64,000 nt of DNA, taken from Candidatus Gastranaerophilales bacterium (GTDB lineage: Bacteria; Cyanobacteriota; Vampirovibrionia; Gastranaerophilales; Gastranaerophilaceae). Both the position numbers and the translations under genes were made by a program. The DNA lies in NCBI GenBank assembly GCA_944325545.1, contig CALVAM010000002.1, positions 1-64,000 on the forward strand, given 5' to 3'. Under the pieces are notes generated by a model. The model had not been told where the DNA came from and did no database searches. It saw nothing but the letters and a program-made list of their open reading frames with translations. Shown piece after piece: positions 19,280 to 27,988 of this stretch. Positions within the stretch are counted from its first letter, which is position 1. Each line of letters opens with the position of its first letter.

Positions 19280-19936
19280 CTATTTATATAATCGCTCTAA
19301 TGGATTTTTAGGACCTTGCTCAGGTAAAAATCTTGCATCTATAAAACGATAATCTTTTATCTTGCCCAATTTATTCCTTATTATTTCAAATTTTGTATGT
19401 AATATATAACCCATGCCATTTTCATCTTTTATTCTATTATTTTTGTTATTTACATAACTCAAACCTTTATTATTATACAGCCTTATTGCATCTACTGTTT
19501 CAGGTGAATACGGATTATTTAATAACTCTTTTGCATTGTGTTTTGCTTTTCCTATAGATTTTGCTAAATAATCTTCAAATATATCTACATCTTTTCCTGA
19601 AATTATATACGATACAGGAGAATATTTTTCAACACTGCTTAAAAAACGATTATAAAAAGATCTCACTTTCGCTAAATTTCTATAATCAACATCACTACTA
19701 CCAATATATGCTCTTAAATTTTGTTCTACAGGATTAATTGGTTTTTTACTATCTTTTAAAGGTTTATTTAACATACGAACCAATTTTCCCTGCAATTTTT
19801 TTACAAGTTCTAAATTACTCACAGGAGCGTAACTTCCATTTGCCTCTGCAACCCAATGAACAAGCGGATAAGTGGATTTAAAATTTGTATTTATTTTAGG
19901 ATTGTTTAAATTAATATTTATTTTTTCTATTCTCAT
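19280..19936 (-). CDS. Hypothetical protein with N-terminal TNFKS motif
   Basis: 218 aa, basic, no recognised domain and no signal peptide. The first 25 residues are Asn/Ile/Lys-rich (RIEKININLNNPKINT) and lead into NFKSTYP at about 18-24, a motif shared with several other unrelated proteins in the window. The body contains long helical stretches and Tyr/Asn-rich segments. It is monocistronic. I do not recognise a function; an exported or surface-associated role is only a guess from the shared N-terminus. Confidence 0.6.
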   Translation of the reverse strand: MRIEKININLNNPKINTNFKSTYPLVHWVAEANGSYAPVSNLELVKKLQGKLVRMLNKPLKDSKKPINPVEQNLRAYIGSSDVDYRNLAKVRSFYNRFLSSVEKYSPVSYIISGKDVDIFEDYLAKSIGKAKHNAKELLNNPYSPETVDAIRLYNNKGLSYVNNKNNRIKDENGMGYILHTKFEIIRNKLGKIKDYRFIDARFLPEQGPKNPLERLYK

Positions 19937-20032
19937 ACTCTGTTTAAAAACTATAAAAATAATTTTTGCTACTAGAATTTTGTAAAATTATATCAAAATT
20001 TAGGGTATAATTTTATAAAAAGGATTTTATTT

Positions 20033-20665
20033 ATGTCGAGATATATAGCAATCACTGATATTCACGGAGAATTGGAAAAACTTGAAAGTGTTTTATCAAA
20101 AATAAAGACTAAACCTGATGATATTTTTGTATTTATGGGGGATTATATTGACCGAGGACCTGATTCAAAAGGCGTTGTTGATAGAATTATTGAACAATCT
20201 AATTACAATAAATGTATCTATCTTATCGGCTCTCATGAATATGCTTTATTACATTCTCCGTCTGATGATTACTACAAATACTTATTTGATAATTATGGCG
20301 GACCTGCAACAATTAGAAGTTACGGAAGCTTTAATAATATTTTTAGAATTCATGGAGATTTTTTTAGAAGTCTAAAATTTTATTATCTAACAGAAAAATA
20401 TTTGTTTGTTCATGCAGGAATAAATCCTAACTATTCGCTCGAAGATCAAGATGAAACTGATTTAGTTTATATAAGAGGAAAGTTTATTTATTCAAAACAT
20501 AACCTTCCTCAAAAAATAATTTTTGGACATACCGAATTTGATGAGCCTTTAGTTCAAGAAGATAAAATTTGTATAGATTTAGGATGCGGAAAATATCCCC
20601 ATGCAAAGCTTTGTGCTTTAATTCTTGAAGAAAACGGAGAGGAAAATTTCATCTACTCTGATTAA
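20033..20665 (+). CDS. PPP-type metallophosphatase (Ser/Thr phosphatase or ApaH-like)
   Basis: 210 aa. Metal-site motifs are in order: ITDIHG (GDxHG-like, about 6-11), FMGDYIDRGPDSKG (GDxxDRG), LIGSHEYAL where the family has GNHE, and FGHTEFDEP. The fold is that of PPP phosphatases such as PrpA-like proteins or symmetrical Ap4A hydrolases; which substrate applies cannot be decided. The Asn-to-Ser change in GSHE affects a residue that normally binds a metal. A TATAAT (about 20003-20008) and Shine-Dalgarno AAGGA precede it. It converges with the AsmA-like gene, 8 nt apart. Confidence 0.85.
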   Translation: MSRYIAITDIHGELEKLESVLSKIKTKPDDIFVFMGDYIDRGPDSKGVVDRIIEQSNYNKCIYLIGSHEYALLHSPSDDYYKYLFDNYGGPATIRSYGSFNNIFRIHGDFFRSLKFYYLTEKYLFVHAGINPNYSLEDQDETDLVYIRGKFIYSKHNLPQKIIFGHTEFDEPLVQEDKICIDLGCGKYPHAKLCALILEENGEENFIYSD

Positions 20666-20673
20666 TTATCAAG

Positions 20674-23448
20674 TTATTTTATTCTTTTTAAAGATGATAA
20701 GAAATTAAAATTAATAACATCTCCTTCCACTTTAGTAAGGAAAATTTGACAATCCTTTTCTTCGGCATTGATATCAGGGATTTGTGAAATTTCAGAAGCA
20801 TAATAATTAGCATCATTTCTTCCACTATCAGAAATACGATTAGCCAAGCTGTTTAATGAAAAATTCCTTAAAAATCCTGCAAATCCTTCTCCTTTATTAG
20901 ACATTTTTGTATAAATTCTTAATGATGCATCATTTGTCATTAAATCATAACGACCAATAATGAATGAACTTAGTAAATCTGCAGAAGATTTAATTTTAAT
21001 TAATTTTACGATGTTATCTTTTATAATCAAATCTCCGGAAATCTTATCAAAACTACCGTCAGGAATTGTTACTAAATCACTGAATGTTGCAGGAGAAATC
21101 ATTGCTAATGGATTTCTGAATATTGATGCAAAATTAAGTAAATATTGAACATAGCCTACTTTTTCTATTGTACCGTTTTTAATCGCAAATTTTATGTTAC
21201 CATTAAGTTTCAAACTTGCATCAGAATTAAGCTCAATAAGTCCGCTCGCTTTTCCTGAAATTTCTCTTGGTAATCCCAAAATTGCTGTTGCCATAATATC
21301 TGAATCAACATTTTTTATACCAAGACGAAGATAATATTTTTGTTTAATTAAATCAGCATTAACCTTCAAAGATGAAATACCTTTTGCTATATCAAATCTA
21401 TTTGATTGAACATTTAATACCCCATCTTTATCAAGAGTTAAATTCGCATTTATATTACCAAAATCAACAGTTTTATATTTACCTTTTTCTAGTTTTAACG
21501 CACATTTTTCAACGATTATTAATCCTTTTGTAAATGTTGGAGTATTATCATTGCTTAAAGAATCTTCTGAAATCTCTTCTGTTGAACTTGTATCTGCCAA
21601 AACTTCTTTTGCAGGTTCTGTTGTATGTTGATTAAAACTATTAGATAAAAGCATTCTCTCAACATCTACATTATCAACTTTTAAATTTACACTTTTTACA
21701 ATTATAGGAAGTCTTAAATCATTAACTATATAACCATTAAAATCGTATTTTGTTCTCTTATATCTTCCAGTTGCAATAGCCCCTAATTTATCATCTTTTG
21801 CACCAATTTTAGCAGATTTGATAAATAGTCTTTGAGCCGGAATAAATACTTTATCTAAAGAAATTACTCCAGCCATTTTAGGAAATTCTCCATTATTATC
21901 TATACTAAGATTTCCTGAAATCGTTCCTTTTCTGAATATTTTTTGACACGCTAAGAAATTTAGAAATTCACTAGGCAGTGGACGAGGAATGTTTAAATTT
22001 AAATCTAATAATTTCATATTATCAGCCATGTCAATATTACCGTTTATTGCTAAAACGGGCGTCATTCCTTTTTTTAATTCATTAGTTATATAATAGTCAA
22101 TCGTATTTATTTTTAAAATATTTTTAATAACACTTAAATCAACTTTGAACAGTGTTTGATATTGTTTTAAAACCATTGATTCATTGCCAAGCATAAAACC
22201 TTCATTTTCTTTTAAAAGAAAATACCAAACAACATCGCAAGAACCGTTTTTGGATGTTAAAGTTAATCTTGAACCGGCATCACCTACCAGACCAATCGGA
22301 GCATTAAGCATTTTCGAAACATAATTAGCAAAAAAATCATTATTTACGAAAATATCAGATACAATTTTAGTATCGCAAGTTTTCCAATAATCTTTGATAT
22401 CACCTGACATTACAATGCTGTTTTCTTTTTTATTGTTGTAATATCCTTTAAAATCTTTCATTGTAATATCTTTATTTCCAATCTCTACAATTCCTTGAGT
22501 AATTTTTACCGGAAGTTTTAATAAATCTTTTATTTTAAATTCTGATTCATTAACATTAATATCACCACGAATATTGTTTTTAGTAAGATTTAAATTAAAA
22601 TCGACACTGCCTTTTACATCACAAATTGGAGCGAGCAACTCTTTCCCATTAGGAATAATTATATTAGATGATGCAATATTATAAATATCTCTTGCATTAA
22701 AGTTTCTGGAAGAAATATTAAGCTCGAACCCTTTTTTTCTTGCTGCAAATGCATCAATTACAACCTTTGAACGATCTATTTCTATAGGGAATTTATCTAT
22801 ATGTAATTCACCATTTCCCATGTAAATTTTATTCTTGTCATTAGCAGATACTAAAATTCTATCTTGACCTTTTTTCATCTCAAAATCGAAATCAAAATGA
22901 AGATATTTTTTAACTTTAGATCTGTCTAAAAGCATATTTTTAGAATCAAATTTTATAAGAATTTCAGGAGAATCATAAGTTATAAGACATTTTTTTACTC
23001 CTAAAATTGTAGAATAAAAATCAATATTAAAATCCGGAGTCTTTGTTTCTTTCTTTTGTTCTTGTTTTGGTAAAACGGAAAGTAATTTATAACTGTCAAC
23101 AAAAATTTCATCCGCTAAAACTCTATCAATTTTAATGCTTTTTTTAAAAAGATTATTAAAAGAAATCTGAGAATCAAAATTTTTAAGTTCAAAAATATCA
23201 ACATCATCTTTCTCTATTGAAATTTCATCAACTCTGAAAACTATTATAGGTTTTAATGATGTACTAAGCCTTGGATTTTCAATATCCAAATCAATATTTA
23301 AAGACTTTTCTACATTATCTTCTATAAAATCAATTATATGTTCATTAGAAACCAATTTAGGAATTACAAATAAATAAATACTTACAAATAATCCTGCTAA
23401 AATAAATATAAAAACAAATAAAGCTGCAAAAATCTTCAATCTTCTCAT
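20674..23448 (-). CDS. AsmA-like inner-membrane-anchored protein
   Basis: 924 aa. A single N-terminal membrane segment (IFAALFVFIFILAGLFVSIYL) is followed by a long beta-rich periplasmic body. The C-terminal part carries the AsmA signature region (SGKASGLIELNSDASL, then VGYVQYLLNFASIFRNP). AsmA-like proteins form bridge-like grooves thought to move phospholipids to the outer membrane; this role is inferred from the family. The preferred start is ATG at 23448, since the upstream TTG extension would put the -10 box inside the gene. It has a paralog of similar architecture at 37.7 kb. Confidence 0.8.
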   Translation of the reverse strand: MRRLKIFAALFVFIFILAGLFVSIYLFVIPKLVSNEHIIDFIEDNVEKSLNIDLDIENPRLSTSLKPIIVFRVDEISIEKDDVDIFELKNFDSQISFNNLFKKSIKIDRVLADEIFVDSYKLLSVLPKQEQKKETKTPDFNIDFYSTILGVKKCLITYDSPEILIKFDSKNMLLDRSKVKKYLHFDFDFEMKKGQDRILVSANDKNKIYMGNGELHIDKFPIEIDRSKVVIDAFAARKKGFELNISSRNFNARDIYNIASSNIIIPNGKELLAPICDVKGSVDFNLNLTKNNIRGDINVNESEFKIKDLLKLPVKITQGIVEIGNKDITMKDFKGYYNNKKENSIVMSGDIKDYWKTCDTKIVSDIFVNNDFFANYVSKMLNAPIGLVGDAGSRLTLTSKNGSCDVVWYFLLKENEGFMLGNESMVLKQYQTLFKVDLSVIKNILKINTIDYYITNELKKGMTPVLAINGNIDMADNMKLLDLNLNIPRPLPSEFLNFLACQKIFRKGTISGNLSIDNNGEFPKMAGVISLDKVFIPAQRLFIKSAKIGAKDDKLGAIATGRYKRTKYDFNGYIVNDLRLPIIVKSVNLKVDNVDVERMLLSNSFNQHTTEPAKEVLADTSSTEEISEDSLSNDNTPTFTKGLIIVEKCALKLEKGKYKTVDFGNINANLTLDKDGVLNVQSNRFDIAKGISSLKVNADLIKQKYYLRLGIKNVDSDIMATAILGLPREISGKASGLIELNSDASLKLNGNIKFAIKNGTIEKVGYVQYLLNFASIFRNPLAMISPATFSDLVTIPDGSFDKISGDLIIKDNIVKLIKIKSSADLLSSFIIGRYDLMTNDASLRIYTKMSNKGEGFAGFLRNFSLNSLANRISDSGRNDANYYASEISQIPDINAEEKDCQIFLTKVEGDVINFNFLSSLKRIK

Positions 23449-23454
23449 AGCTAA

Positions 23455-23460
23455 ATTATA
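23455..23460 (-). promoter_or_regulatory. -10 box exactly 6 nt before the AsmA-like ATG
   Basis: The minus strand reads TGGTATAATTTAGCTATG: TATAAT, six bases, then the start codon, with no Shine-Dalgarno. Transcription would begin at or next to the A of ATG, giving a leaderless mRNA. Confidence 0.55.
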
Positions 23461-23510
23461 CCATACACATATTATTAAAATTAACAATTAAAATCATATT
23501 ACAAATATAA

Positions 23511-23542
23511 AACGATGAAGAGCATGACAACTCTTCATCGTT
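23511..23542 (-). terminator. Hairpin terminator after the prepilin-like gene
   Basis: AACGATGAAGAG and CTCTTCATCGTT form a perfect 12-bp stem with an 8-nt loop, 17 nt downstream of the prepilin-like stop codon on the minus strand. An AT-rich tract follows. Confidence 0.8.
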
Positions 23543-23558
23543 AACACAAAATATTATA

Positions 23559-25019
23559 TTAATTCAAATAAGAACGATCACAGTTCCTTAAAGCAATTCC
23601 TGCACACCAAGCACCATTATATTCACATTTTGTCATTGGATCCAATGAATATGACTCTGGATACCCTTGTGGTAAAACCCCATTTAAAGTAACCATAAAC
23701 TCAAAATAATCCTTACCTGCTAAAGAAGGTCCCTTATCTGGCCCATCAATATCAACATCAATACGCCCACAATAACGTAGACTAGGCAAATAGCCATAAG
23801 TTGAACCAGTAAAAGTACAATCAGATGAATAACCATGCCACGAAATTGATATGCCTTCTTTTGTCAAAACTTTATAAATATGTCTTTCACTATCACGATA
23901 ATAGGAACCAGAACCTGATAAAAATTTATAACTTGGAGCAAAGCACCCTGTTCCTCTATTACAGTCTTTCGCGACATCGATACCATCTTTCATTGCGTTA
24001 TAAAAATTCCTAGAACCAATGTAATCATTTTCTGAAGCATAAGAAGAAACATCAACTAAACCCCAATTTGTAGGATCACCATATTTTTCAACAGCCATAT
24101 CAAAAGCATTACTTAACATTTCATATACATATCTTAAATAAGATATAGAATTATCATCATTATATGAATCAGGTTCTCCAAATGAAGTATGTGAAGGTAT
24201 TGACGGACATATGCCTTGATATGGAGTATATGAATCGTCATCGCCTGTACCACTCTCTGCCAATTGACCAACACAAGGTTCATATTCAAAAGTTTTCAAA
24301 TCAGAACTCAATTCAGTCAAAATTACGTCATTATCAATATTTTGATTTTTAGCTTTAAGATAAGATTTTCGAGTTTTAAGATACATTTCACCCATCGGAT
24401 CAGCAGTAATTACTGAACCATCAGCTGCTACCATAAATTTGAACCTATCCGGATTTTTACAACTATCTTTATCATATATACAATTTGAAGAATCTCTTGA
24501 AGGATCTACATCTACATAAATGTCCGTTTGATATGAAGCTGTCCCGTCCGATGCACTATTTACTTGAGGAATTATCCACCACTGTATACCATTTTGTGTA
24601 GTAAAAGATTTTTTACTATTAAAATCAGCATTAAAACTTCCGGAATTGAAAGAATAAGTACTATCGCTACAATTAGCATCATCTACATTTAAATAATATG
24701 CAACCAAATTACATAACTTCTTATTACCTTCAAAATTAGAACCGCTGAATTTTTTATTCACAGGCTTCATAGTATTCAATAACGGATGCGAGCCGCATTC
24801 TACCCCATCTCCACCATCATCTTTACATGCCGGAAATAAAGAAGAATCTGCCGTTAACGATGCAATTTCATTTCTTAATTCATCATAAACTTTTAAATAC
24901 ATAACTTTATTTTTATTCGGTCTCATAGAATTTATAGCAGGAAATCCAAATGCTGCAACAATACCAATTATTGCTAAAGATATTAAAATTTCTGCTAACG
25001 TAAATCCTTTTTTATTCAT
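23559..25019 (-). CDS. Large prepilin-like protein with type IV pilin N-terminus
   Basis: 486 aa. The N-terminus KKGFTLAEILISLAIIGIVA is a classic prepilin peptidase site (cleavage before F5, E+5 equivalent E9 present) plus hydrophobic helix. The body is long for a pilin and Cys-rich (more than a dozen cysteines), with Gly/Ser/Asp-rich stretches, suggesting a disulfide-stabilised minor or tip pilin, or a type II-like pseudopilin. No pilus assembly ATPase or platform gene is nearby. A Shine-Dalgarno (GAGAGAGG) precedes ATG, and a terminator follows. It is divergent from ispE. Confidence 0.85.
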   Translation of the reverse strand: MNKKGFTLAEILISLAIIGIVAAFGFPAINSMRPNKNKVMYLKVYDELRNEIASLTADSSLFPACKDDGGDGVECGSHPLLNTMKPVNKKFSGSNFEGNKKLCNLVAYYLNVDDANCSDSTYSFNSGSFNADFNSKKSFTTQNGIQWWIIPQVNSASDGTASYQTDIYVDVDPSRDSSNCIYDKDSCKNPDRFKFMVAADGSVITADPMGEMYLKTRKSYLKAKNQNIDNDVILTELSSDLKTFEYEPCVGQLAESGTGDDDSYTPYQGICPSIPSHTSFGEPDSYNDDNSISYLRYVYEMLSNAFDMAVEKYGDPTNWGLVDVSSYASENDYIGSRNFYNAMKDGIDVAKDCNRGTGCFAPSYKFLSGSGSYYRDSERHIYKVLTKEGISISWHGYSSDCTFTGSTYGYLPSLRYCGRIDVDIDGPDKGPSLAGKDYFEFMVTLNGVLPQGYPESYSLDPMTKCEYNGAWCAGIALRNCDRSYLN

Positions 25020-25110
25020 TACAACCTCTCTCTTCTTTAGTGTTTCTTGTTAATTATGTTACTATATTTTTTGTTTTTTGTGAAGTTAAATTTGTTATGT
25101 TTTTCTATAG

Positions 25111-25116
25111 TATAAT
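25111..25116 (+). promoter_or_regulatory. -10 box exactly 6 nt before the ispE ATG
   Basis: TATAATTTTTGTATG: TATAAT, six bases, ATG. No Shine-Dalgarno is present upstream of the start. A leaderless transcript is predicted. No clear -35 hexamer is seen at 17 bp. Confidence 0.5.
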
Positions 25117-25122
25117 TTTTGT

Positions 25123-25986
25123 ATGAAAAAAATTAGTGTAGAATGTCCGGCAAAAATAAATTTAACTCTTGAAATTGTTAATAAAAGAGAAGACGGATTC
25201 CATAATATCAAAAGTATTATGCAAATGATTAGTTTGTATGATTATCTTGATATTGAAATTGAAGATGCGAATAAAACGTCGATAATGCTAGATGGTAATA
25301 CTGATGAAATTCCTTATAATGAAAACAATTTAGTGTATAAAGCGTCAAAATTGTTTTTAGAAACGATCAATCGAACTGCAGAAATAAAAATTTATATAGA
25401 AAAAAATATCCCGATAGCAGCAGGTCTAGCTGGCGGTAGCACTGATGCAGCAGGTACAATTTGGGGACTTAATGAATTATTTAACAGACCACTAAAAGAA
25501 AAAGATTTACATAAACTCTGTGCCAAGCTGGGTTCAGATTTGAATGTATGTTTACAAGGCGGAACAATTCTTGCAACTTCCAGAGGTGAAGTTATTGAAA
25601 AGATTCCTTTTATTAATGAAAAAAATTTAACTTTGATTAAACCTAAATATTTAGGAATTTCAGCAAAAGAAGCTTATACCAAATATGCTAATAAAGAATT
25701 TAAACCAAAATATAATATGACTGAAAAAATGTTAAAAGCTTTGAAGAAAAATGAAGATATTTCTGAATTTCTATACAATGATTTAGAATATGCGATTTTT
25801 GAAGATTATCAAGAATTACAAAATATAAAAAAAGTCATTCCAAATTCAATAATGTCAGGTTCCGGTTCTACTTACTTTGTATTAGATAATATTAAAGAAA
25901 TTCCTTTTAATAATGATTATCAAATAATTAAAAATTTAAAATTTATAGACCACGGAATAAAATGTAACAATTTTGTCACAAAATAG
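25123..25986 (+). CDS. ispE: 4-diphosphocytidyl-2-C-methyl-D-erythritol kinase
   Basis: GHMP kinase of the non-mevalonate (MEP) isoprenoid pathway, phosphorylating CDP-ME. Family motifs: PAKINLTLEIVNKREDGFHN (about 5-24), the ATP loop PIAAGLAGGSTDAAG (about 101-115), and the C-terminal SGSGSTYF. The length of 287 aa is normal. The start directly follows a -10 box with no Shine-Dalgarno, so the mRNA may be leaderless. It stands alone; no other MEP-pathway gene is in the window. Confidence 0.96.
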   Translation: MKKISVECPAKINLTLEIVNKREDGFHNIKSIMQMISLYDYLDIEIEDANKTSIMLDGNTDEIPYNENNLVYKASKLFLETINRTAEIKIYIEKNIPIAAGLAGGSTDAAGTIWGLNELFNRPLKEKDLHKLCAKLGSDLNVCLQGGTILATSRGEVIEKIPFINEKNLTLIKPKYLGISAKEAYTKYANKEFKPKYNMTEKMLKALKKNEDISEFLYNDLEYAIFEDYQELQNIKKVIPNSIMSGSGSTYFVLDNIKEIPFNNDYQIIKNLKFIDHGIKCNNFVTK

Positions 25987-26072
25987 CAAATAATACTTTT
26001 AGAGGTTATATTACACTGTGAGGATATTTATAATGTGTAGTGTAAAACAATCCTTAACATGAGGTCTAAATA

Positions 26073-26450
26073 GTGGTAGATAACAGATCAGCAGGTTTTT
26101 ATGGTATAGGTGGCGCTTTTAATTTTAAAAGTGGTGATCCATCAGGTACTGCTGCAAAAATGAGCCAAGATAAATACGGCTCTGAAGCAATGTACCTTCC
26201 TCCTATTGAGGGTGAAGAAGAAGGGGAAAATCTTTATAACCAAGAATTTGTTGACAGAAGTGCTTTATTAAGAGCTACGTTAAACTCTCTTGCTATGACA
26301 AATGTCGCTTCTGTTATAAATTCAAGAAAACATAAAAAAGATATCAAAGATATTGTAGTTGAAGAAAAAAATGATGATGAAGATGATTCTAAAGATAATA
26401 CCTCAAAAGATAATGATAAAGAAAAACAAAATAATTCTAAAGATAAATAG
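26073..26450 (+). CDS. Small hypothetical protein with FNFKSG motif and charged tail
   Basis: 125 aa, GTG start with a weak upstream GAGG. The Gly-rich N-terminus contains AFNFKSGDP (about 15-23), the same F-K-S type motif as other lineage-type proteins in this window. The C-terminal 35 residues are almost only Asp, Glu, Lys, Asn and Ser and are likely disordered. No domain is recognised. Upstream, TTACACT/AGTGTAA arms (about 26010-26044) flank a TATAAT, possibly an operator-promoter. Confidence 0.55.
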   Translation: MVDNRSAGFYGIGGAFNFKSGDPSGTAAKMSQDKYGSEAMYLPPIEGEEEGENLYNQEFVDRSALLRATLNSLAMTNVASVINSRKHKKDIKDIVVEEKNDDEDDSKDNTSKDNDKEKQNNSKDK

Positions 26451-26524
26451 TAAATAGCCTTTTTTAACTATTTTGTTTAAAATGTTTATAGTATAATGGT
26501 GTTATATTGAGAGGACTTCATAAT

Positions 26525-27196
26525 ATGTCTTGTGACACTAAAAAAAATAATAATTATGCATTAAGGGATGTGAAATTTTATAATAAATGGAGAAGATTAT
26601 TTCTTTTTCTTGTAACACATATTTTTTATATGATACGTTTTAAATTGGTCTACAGATTAGAGGTTCAAGGTAAAGAGAATATTCCGTCTGACAATGATTT
26701 TATAATTGCAGCCAATCATTTATCAACACTTGATCCTCCGCTTGTATGCGGAATTATGAATAAAGGTGTTGCATATATGGCAAAAAAAGAGCTTTTTGAA
26801 AACATTTTTTTAAGATGGTGGCTTAATTGGCTTGGGGCTTTTGCAGTAGATAGAGAAAAATTAGGTGTTTCCACTATTAAAACTGTTAAAAACTTAAAAC
26901 AAACCGGTTGGGTTTTAGGGATTTTTCCGCAAGGCACAAGACAAGAACCTGGCGAAATTTCAAATATCACTAAAGGTTTTGCTTCTTTAGCAAAAAGTAC
27001 AAAATGCGGAATTTTACCAATTGGAATTATCGGAACTAATGAAGTTAAAAGGTTTCCTTTTACCGGAAAAATTATTGTTAAAATTGGAGAAGTTATACCT
27101 TATTCTGATAATGTTGAAGATATGGTTTCTAAATGGGGAAAAGCTATAGAAAATTTAACAGGATTTAAATATATTAAAGATAAAGTACAAGTGTAA
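26525..27196 (+). CDS. 1-acyl-glycerol-3-phosphate acyltransferase, PlsC family (first copy)
   Basis: About 223 aa. Transfers an acyl chain to lysophosphatidic acid at the inner membrane, or a related acyl transfer. Motif I NHLSTLDPP (NHx4D) and motif III-like GIFPQGTRQEPGE are intact; a hydrophobic segment FLFLVTHIFYMIRF precedes them. A TTG at 26507 is in frame, but ATG at 26525 has GAGAGGA at the right distance. It is directly followed by a second PlsC homolog. Confidence 0.9.
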   Translation: MSCDTKKNNNYALRDVKFYNKWRRLFLFLVTHIFYMIRFKLVYRLEVQGKENIPSDNDFIIAANHLSTLDPPLVCGIMNKGVAYMAKKELFENIFLRWWLNWLGAFAVDREKLGVSTIKTVKNLKQTGWVLGIFPQGTRQEPGEISNITKGFASLAKSTKCGILPIGIIGTNEVKRFPFTGKIIVKIGEVIPYSDNVEDMVSKWGKAIENLTGFKYIKDKVQV

Positions 27197-27223
27197 ATTA
27201 AAGTTAAGGTTGGAAAAGATTTA

Positions 27224-27904
27224 ATGAGAAAAGAAAAAAATTATAATCGAAGAACTGAAAAAGACTATAATATTTTTAGAACAATATTTTATATGTTTTT
27301 TGTTATGTTTGTAGTTTTTCCTATAACAAAATTAATGTACAATATAAAAATTAATGGAAGAGAAAATCTTCCGAAAACATCTCGCATAATTTATGCAGGA
27401 AATCACGTTTCTTATATTGATCCTCCAATAATTGCACTTGCTGCATGGAAAACTATTGCTTATATGGCAAAACAAGAATTATTTAATGACAAAGATAGAC
27501 TACTAAGGTTTTTAGTTCATACTTTAGGAGCTTTTGCTGTTAATCGTGAAAAACCAGAAATAGCTACTTTTAAAACTGTAAAATCTGTTTTTAATACATC
27601 TTGGTCACTTGGAATTTTCCCACAAGGCAAAATTATCAAAGAACCTGTGATTGAAAATGTTCATAAAGGTTTTATTATGTTTGCTAAAAAATTCCAAGCA
27701 GATATTGTTCCGGTTGGAATTAAAGGGTTTGACGGTTATGCTAAAAAACTTTTTGAAAAACATATTACTGTAACTATTGGGAAACCTATACCTTATACCT
27801 TGCCTGAAGATGAAATTATAAGAGAATGGGCTAGACAAATCTGTGAATATACAGGGTTTGAAAATAAAATCGAAAATTCAATTTCAGAAACAGTAAAAAT
27901 TTAG
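27224..27904 (+). CDS. PlsC-family acyltransferase (second copy)
   Basis: 226 aa. Motif I is GNHVSYIDPP and the later motif GIFPQGKIIKEP; the second lacks the usual TR after PQG. An N-terminal hydrophobic segment anchors it to the membrane. It lies 27 nt after the first copy and has the same layout (NHxxxxD, then AFAVNREK, where the first copy has AFAVDREK), so the two arose by tandem duplication or parallel acquisition. One may be the true PlsC and the other may act in lipid remodelling; I cannot tell which. Confidence 0.88.
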   Translation: MRKEKNYNRRTEKDYNIFRTIFYMFFVMFVVFPITKLMYNIKINGRENLPKTSRIIYAGNHVSYIDPPIIALAAWKTIAYMAKQELFNDKDRLLRFLVHTLGAFAVNREKPEIATFKTVKSVFNTSWSLGIFPQGKIIKEPVIENVHKGFIMFAKKFQADIVPVGIKGFDGYAKKLFEKHITVTIGKPIPYTLPEDEIIREWARQICEYTGFENKIENSISETVKI

Positions 27905-27988
27905 ATTTACAATAATTTACAATTACGCAATTTTATTTATTTAGGATACTTATCAAACTAGTGATAAGATGAAAGGTGTCGTTTTTAT

